Below are positions 60,069 to 64,000 of a stretch of 64,000 nt of DNA, one piece after another. The notes under the pieces are model-generated. The model searched no databases, was not told the DNA's origin, and worked only from the letters and a program-made list of their open reading frames with translations. The stretch spans positions 4,074,887 through 4,138,886 of the forward strand of contig NZ_MINL01000001.1 of the NCBI RefSeq assembly GCF_001882345.1, written 5' to 3'. The translations under genes and the position numbers were made by a program. The stretch is from Halomonas sp. QHL1 (lineage in GTDB: Bacteria; Pseudomonadota; Gammaproteobacteria; Pseudomonadales; Halomonadaceae). The number at the start of each line of letters is the position of its first letter. The first letter of the stretch is position 1.

Positions 60069-61073
60069 ATGCTTGAAGATCATCACAGTGCTCCGCGCCA
60101 TGATTCGCTAATGTCGGCCTATCATGAAAGTGATAGTGGTAGCGGTTGGATGATCAGCTATCTCGATATCATGACCTTGTTGGTGGCTCTTTTCGTGGTC
60201 ATTATCGCTGCCGCTGGGCCGGTTATCCCTCAGTGGAACCAGGAAGAGAGTGCGAGCGAATACGCCTACACCCCGTCGTCGGCTTTGGAAGTGCCCCTGC
60301 CCGAATCTTTGGCCCAGGCAAGCCATGAGCGTGCGGTCGTCGCCCGGTGGAGCGGAGCAGGATTGAACCCCATGGCGATTAGTGCGGCGATGGGTGTCGC
60401 CGGGTTGCCCAAATTGACGGGGCTTGCTCGTCGTGTCAGCTATGGTGTTCCGCCACTTTTGGCAGCGCCGCCACCGCCCGCCGTGCCGGACTTCACCTTG
60501 CCGAAACTGATGATGCCCGCGGGCAGCGATGATTTTACATCGCCTCTGGCCGACTACATGGTGGTGTTAACCGACCGGCCCCCGGTAAATGTGCAGGCAG
60601 TTAGCGACGAGTCAGTGGCCGGGGCGGTTGCGCTAAATCAGGCGCTTTCCCAGCGTGTCGAAGAGTCTACGTATCTGCCCGACCTTGCAGGTGTCGAAGT
60701 ATCGCGGGTGGCGGAGGGGATTAGTCTCCGCGTGCAGGATCAACTGCTGTTTCCTTCTGCAACGGCTGAGCTAACCAATGATGGCTCGTCACTGGTGGGC
60801 AGTTTGCTGGAGACAATTCAGCGCTACGATGGCGAAGTATGGGTCGAAGGCCATTCGGACAGCCAAACCATCAGCACTGACGAATTCTCGTCTAACTGGG
60901 CGCTGTCTAGCGCCCGTGCCATTGCCATTGTGGAAGCACTGGAAGCGGAGGGGGTCGATGCTGAGCGCTTACGTGCCGTAGGCTTGGCGGCCACAAAACC
61001 ACTGGAAAGTAACGCCTCTGCGGAAGGTCGTGCGCGTAATCGGCGGGTTGAGGTCGTTATTCACGTTGAGTAA
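60069..61073 (+). CDS. MotB-like OmpA-domain protein, orphan (334 aa)
   Basis: The single N-terminal helix reads GWMISYLDIMTLLVALFVVII, with an Asp (residue 33) at the position of the proton-binding Asp of MotB. A Pro/Ala-rich linker (about residues 95-170) leads to an OmpA-type peptidoglycan-binding domain: VEGHSDSQTIS, NWALSSARAIAIVEAL, GLAATKPLESNASAEGRARNRRVEV. This is the layout of MotB, PomB and stator-like proteins; the usual MotA-type partner gene is not adjacent. It is divergent from the FlgO-type pair, so a link to envelope or flagellar function is likely but unproven. Confidence 0.75.
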   Translation: MLEDHHSAPRHDSLMSAYHESDSGSGWMISYLDIMTLLVALFVVIIAAAGPVIPQWNQEESASEYAYTPSSALEVPLPESLAQASHERAVVARWSGAGLNPMAISAAMGVAGLPKLTGLARRVSYGVPPLLAAPPPPAVPDFTLPKLMMPAGSDDFTSPLADYMVVLTDRPPVNVQAVSDESVAGAVALNQALSQRVEESTYLPDLAGVEVSRVAEGISLRVQDQLLFPSATAELTNDGSSLVGSLLETIQRYDGEVWVEGHSDSQTISTDEFSSNWALSSARAIAIVEALEAEGVDAERLRAVGLAATKPLESNASAEGRARNRRVEVVIHVE

Positions 61074-61089
61074 TGCTCGGTAACGAACA

Positions 61090-61210
61090 TGTCATTGCGA
61101 GGAGCGCAGCGACGCGGCAATCTCGGGCTGCGGTGGCAGTTAACCCCGAGATTGCTTCACTGCGTTCGCAATGACAAAACCGAGGTCGCCGCGCGTCGCT
61201 CGCGATGACA
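61090..61210. repeat. REP/BIME-like palindromic repeat
   Basis: A full unit (61090-61176: TGTCATTGCGAGGAGCGCAG to TTCGCAATGACA) and the variant half-unit (61177-61210: GAGGTCGCCGCGCG to CGCGATGACA), in the same order as the cluster at 24974-25093. Confidence 0.85.
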
Positions 61211-61242
61211 TGAAATGGGCAATGACAAAGAGAAATACTAAT

Positions 61243-61338
61243 AAAAAAAGCCCGCCGGGGGAGGCGGGCATTAAAGGGCTTGGCTCACTGCAGCCCACTG
61301 GGATCAGGTGAGGGGTGTACAGGATCACCAGTGGGTAC
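61243..61338 (-). ncRNA. candidate small RNA with its own promoter and terminator
   Basis: On the minus strand a sigma70-like promoter is complete: TTGGCA at 61367-61372, a 16-base spacer and TATACT at 61345-61350. The RNA would start near 61338 and contain the pair CCCACTGG / CCAGTGGG enclosing a CACCCCTCACC loop region, then a short linker and the terminator GCCCGCC / GGCGGGC with a run of seven T ending near 61243. No open frame with a ribosome site lies within it. A second pair, AGGGCTTGGC and GCCAAGCCCT, spans promoter and RNA and so is probably not an RNA stem. The target is unknown. Confidence 0.6.
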
Positions 61339-61344
61339 AACTCC

Positions 61345-61372
61345 AGTATAGCTATTTATGAGGCGTTGCCAA
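61345..61372 (-). promoter_or_regulatory. sigma70-type promoter of the candidate small RNA
   Basis: Minus strand: TTGGCA (61372-61367), spacer of 16 bases, TATACT (61350-61345). The spacing is one base short of optimal and both hexamers are close to consensus. Confidence 0.6.
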
Positions 61373-61694
61373 GCCCTGTAACGCTTTTTATTGGTTTTCT
61401 TGTTACTTTCATCAGTTCTCATGCGCTTTTTTGATTGAAAACAGCATCAAAAGTGCACCGATCTCATTCATGCGCTTTTATGGTGCGCTGCAGCTGCATC
61501 TTTTTGGTGCTTGTGGGTTTTTCTATTTATTAATCCATTATAGCTTCATGTAACTCCCTGCTGAACCGTCAATTCTCTCTTTTGGCTTATTAATTGCTAT
61601 GCTTTTAGTAGTCAATTAATAGCAGGTCTTAGCCAATTAGGCGTTCTAGTCATGACGACCTAACAGTTCGCCAAGGCCGAAGAGAGGTAGTGCC
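61373..61694. other. AT-rich intergenic region upstream of the osmolyte genes
   Basis: No gene seen. CATGCGCTTTT occurs twice (near 61419 and 61469) and GTGC words recur between them. The region probably carries the promoter of the phosphatase-gpgS operon, which is expected to respond to salt, but I cannot place a -10/-35 pair with confidence. Confidence 0.35.
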
Positions 61695-62612
61695 ATGCCT
61701 GAATCCGCTCGTCTTACAGCGTCAATCCCTTCGGTTGACCCTGCTCTCCAGCCGCGGCTGGTAGTGACCGATTTAGATGGCTCACTGCTCGATCATCACA
61801 GTTATGACTTCAGCCCTGCAGCCCCCTGGCTTGCCCGCTTAAAGCAGATGGGGGTGCCGGTAATTCCGGTGACCAGTAAAACCCGTGCCGAACTTATTCC
61901 ACTGCGTGAGGCGCTGGGCCTCACGGCAACACCGTTTATTGCTGAAAATGGTGCGGTTATTGGTCTGCCGCCAGGCTGGTGCCATGCACGCTTAGACCGC
62001 CCAGGCAGCGGCCGCGATGGCGTCGTTATCAAACATCCTGGTGTGGATATTGGTTTTATTCGTGCTCGATTGAAGGTATGGCGCGAACGCCTGGATATTC
62101 GTTTTACTCGCATGGGCGAGATGAGTGTGCCTGAGGTGATGGAGCTTACCGGGCTGGATGCGGTTCGCGCCCGGGATGCACGGCAGCGGGAAGGCAGTGA
62201 GCCGCTGCTTTGGGAGGACACTGCCGCGGCGCTTGAAACTTTTCGCGCCGCTTTAGAGGGGGATGGGTTAGAACTTACTCAAGGCGGGCGCTTTTGGCAT
62301 GTGATGGGGCGCTCCGCGGACAAGGGCACTGCCGTCGAGTGGCTGATTAAGCGCTTTACGGCGTTAAGAGGCCGAGCACCTCTTTCACTGGGATTAGGAG
62401 ACGGGCCGAACGATATCACCATGCTCGAAGCGGTCGATCAAGCGGTCGTGATTCGCGGTTGCCACGACTTAGCCGTAGAGCCCCGCATCACTTCGCTCTA
62501 TCGCACGGAAGCAACAGGGCCGACCGGCTGGGCCGAAGGCGTGGATTACTGGTGGGGGCGAGACGACCGCCGTTTAGCGGCGGCGGAGAAGGGTGATGCC
62601 ATTGTTCTTTGA
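61695..62612 (+). CDS. HAD-IIB phosphatase, MPGP/GPGP-like (305 aa)
   Basis: Probably removes the phosphate from glucosyl-3-phosphoglycerate to give glucosylglycerate. HAD motif I is VVTDLDGSLLDHH, motif II is the VTSKTR, motif III and IV lie in GRSADKGTAVEWL and LGLGDGPNDITMLEAVD. A capping domain between them matches mannosyl-3-phosphoglycerate phosphatases (YedP group), with FIAENGAVIGLP and MGEMSVPEVMELTGL. It is followed by gpgS. Its stop codon lies inside the first unit of the 14-base repeat array. Confidence 0.9.
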   Translation: MPESARLTASIPSVDPALQPRLVVTDLDGSLLDHHSYDFSPAAPWLARLKQMGVPVIPVTSKTRAELIPLREALGLTATPFIAENGAVIGLPPGWCHARLDRPGSGRDGVVIKHPGVDIGFIRARLKVWRERLDIRFTRMGEMSVPEVMELTGLDAVRARDARQREGSEPLLWEDTAAALETFRAALEGDGLELTQGGRFWHVMGRSADKGTAVEWLIKRFTALRGRAPLSLGLGDGPNDITMLEAVDQAVVIRGCHDLAVEPRITSLYRTEATGPTGWAEGVDYWWGRDDRRLAAAEKGDAIVL

Positions 62613-62673
62613 GTACAGTTCTTTGAGTACAGCTATTTGAGTCCAGTACTTTGACTCCAGTTCTATGAAACCA
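62604..62673 (+). repeat. array of five 14-base tandem repeats between the phosphatase gene and gpgS
   Basis: Units at 62604, 62618, 62632, 62646 and 62660: GTTCTTTGAGTACA twice exactly, then GCTATTTGAGTCCA, GTACTTTGACTCCA and GTTCTATGAAACCA. The period is exactly 14. The first unit includes the stop codon of the upstream gene and the last ends just before the gpgS ribosome site (GGGAGGTAAG). Confidence 0.85.
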
Positions 62674-62686
62674 GGGAGGTAAGCGC

Positions 62687-63907
62687 ATGAGTGACTTTCA
62701 TCAAAATGGAATTATTACCGACTTTCACAACCTTACCCGGCGCACGGTCGAAGAGCTTGAACAGGAGCTTTGTCAATTTTCCCGTCGTCGCCCAATGGGG
62801 CTGATTCTGCCGTCGCTGTTTTCGGAGCTGGAAGGGCCAGCGCTGTCGGCGATCGTTGATGAGCTGGTTAAAGTCCCGTATCTCAATGAAATTGTCATTG
62901 GCTTGGATCGAGCTGATCGCGAGCAATTTTTACACGCTCGGGAATTTTTCTCACGCCTGCCGCAGCACACGCGCATCTTATGGAACGATGGCCCACGGCT
63001 GCGCGACCTGGATGCGGAGCTTGAAGAGCATGGGCTAGGCTCGCTGGAACCCGGTAAAGGGCGCAATGTGTGGTACTGCGCAGGCTATATGCTGTCGTCA
63101 GGTCGCTCGACGGTGGTGGGGCTGCATGACTGCGATATTTTGACCTACGAGCGGGGGCTGCTGGCACGCTTGATGTATCCGGTTGCCCACCCTAATTTCA
63201 ATTACAGTTTCTGCAAAGGCTATTACCCGCGTATTGCCGAGGGCAAGCTGAACGGTCGTGTGTCTCGGCTGTTAGTGACGCCGCTACTGCGGGCGCTTAA
63301 AACCGTCTGCGGGCCGCTGCCTTATCTCGACTACTTGGACAGCTTTCGTTATCCGCTTTCGGGTGAGTTTGCGATGCGCAGCGAAGTGCTTGAAGGAATC
63401 CGTATTCCTGCGGACTGGGGTTTGGAGATTGGCGTTTTGTCTGAGTTGCAGCGCAACTACTCGCTACGCCAGCTCTGCCAGGTCGATATTGCCGATGCCT
63501 ACGACCATAAACATCAGCCGGTTAGCGAAGATGACCCGGATAGCGGTTTAAACCGCATGAGCCTGGATATTTCAAAAGCGCTTTATCGCAAACTAGCCAC
63601 TCAGGGCATTACCTTTAGCAGCGAAGACTTCCGCACACTTAAAGCCACCTATTACCGCTTTGCATTAGATCTGATCGAGGCCTATGACCACGATGCCACC
63701 ATGAACGGTCTAAGCCTTGATCGCCACAGCGAAGAGCAGGCCGTGGAGCTATTTGCCAGCAACCTGCTCGAAGCTGGCAATCTATTTCTGGATAACCCCA
63801 GAGAGCGGCCCTTTATCCCCAGTTGGAACCGGGTGCAGGCTGCGGTGCCGGATCTGCTCACACGTATGCACGAGGCGGTCGAATTGGATAACCAAGGTAA
63901 GGTTTAG
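62687..63907 (+). CDS. gpgS: glucosyl-3-phosphoglycerate synthase GpgS (406 aa)
   Basis: Transfers glucose from an NDP-glucose to 3-phosphoglycerate, the first step to glucosylglycerate, an osmolyte made under salt or nitrogen limitation. GT81-type motifs are visible: GLILPSLFSELEGPALSAIV, a GKGRNVWYCAGYML segment and GLHDCDILTY with the DxD-type metal site, plus PLSGEFAMRSEVLEGI and GLEIGVLSEL. Length matches the family. The ribosome site GGGAGGT is close to ideal. With the upstream phosphatase it completes the two-step route. Confidence 0.92.
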   Translation: MSDFHQNGIITDFHNLTRRTVEELEQELCQFSRRRPMGLILPSLFSELEGPALSAIVDELVKVPYLNEIVIGLDRADREQFLHAREFFSRLPQHTRILWNDGPRLRDLDAELEEHGLGSLEPGKGRNVWYCAGYMLSSGRSTVVGLHDCDILTYERGLLARLMYPVAHPNFNYSFCKGYYPRIAEGKLNGRVSRLLVTPLLRALKTVCGPLPYLDYLDSFRYPLSGEFAMRSEVLEGIRIPADWGLEIGVLSELQRNYSLRQLCQVDIADAYDHKHQPVSEDDPDSGLNRMSLDISKALYRKLATQGITFSSEDFRTLKATYYRFALDLIEAYDHDATMNGLSLDRHSEEQAVELFASNLLEAGNLFLDNPRERPFIPSWNRVQAAVPDLLTRMHEAVELDNQGKV

Positions 63908-63945
63908 CGCCTATTCATATGCCATTGCAAGGCGCCTTCCCAATA

Positions 63946-64000
63946 TGTCATTGCGAGGAGCGCAGCGACGCGGCAATCTCGGCCTGCGGTGGCAGCTAAC
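63946..64000. repeat. REP/BIME-like palindromic repeat, cut by the window edge
   Basis: The first half of another unit (TGTCATTGCGAGGAGCGCAG and CGACGCGGCAATCTCG) starts 39 bases after the gpgS stop and continues past the window. Confidence 0.85.

Noticed and set aside
60069..61073. Zorya-type defence stator (ZorB)
   Set aside because: The MotB/OmpA layout would fit, but no ZorA, ZorC/D or ZorE-like gene is adjacent.
62604..62673. Possible short CRISPR-like or iteron array
   Set aside because: The 14-base units are directly adjacent with no spacers, and no replication gene is present.

Overview
The window looks like part of the chromosome of a halophilic gammaproteobacterium close to Halomonas/Vreelandella. 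This is inferred from gene content (a TAXI-type TRAP transporter, an NSS transporter, a two-gene glucosylglycerate-type osmolyte module, a CysNC fusion, a SmtA-type metallothionein) and from moderately GC-rich codon use in the core genes. No rRNA or tRNA gene is visible, so the placement is by gene content only.

Layout. (a) About 1-8.7 kb is an AT-richer accessory island. It holds the C-terminus of a restriction-endonuclease-like protein, several unrecognised genes, a WYL regulator, broken genes, and a P4-type integrase (7327-8520). A decayed second copy of the integrase 3' end lies at about 4355-4535, so the island is probably composite. (b) About 8.7-26.5 kb is core-like: a tiny membrane peptide, a metallothionein, a DJ-1 family protein, a glutaredoxin-MauE fusion, an M42 peptidase, a LysR/TRAP/AtuA catabolic cluster, two further transporters, umuDC under a LexA box, a run of palindromic intergenic repeats, and glyA. 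Between 11.9 and 12.8 kb two RNAs, each a string of hairpins with GGA loops, flank a small zinc-ribbon gene. They look like a pair of CsrB/RsmZ-type RNAs that titrate CsrA/RsmA.

(c) About 26.5-55.9 kb is a polysaccharide locus with two JUMPstart/ops elements, the sites where RfaH is recruited. The first precedes a sulfate uptake and activation operon (SLC13 carrier, cysQ, cysD, cysNC) that ends in a broken wecB fused in frame to a second, diverged copy of the glyA 3' end. The second precedes ugd, a complete pseudaminic acid pathway (pseB-C-F-G-H-I), an AT-rich block of capsule-type glycosyltransferases, a protein joining a glycosyltransferase-like domain to an alginate-lyase-like domain, an Alg14/Alg13-type split transferase, a WcaJ-type initiating sugar-phosphate transferase and an O-antigen ligase/polymerase. 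Wzx, Wza and Wzc are not in the window. The repeated glyA-tail plus ops arrangement suggests that the locus has been exchanged between strains by recombination next to glyA.

(d) About 56-64 kb carries an outer-membrane barrel candidate, a beta-CASP RNase-like protein, a FlgO-family lipoprotein pair next to an orphan MotB-like protein, a candidate small RNA on the minus strand, more copies of the palindromic repeat, and a HAD phosphatase plus GpgS pair that probably makes glucosylglycerate. Two sets of short tandem repeats lie between these genes.
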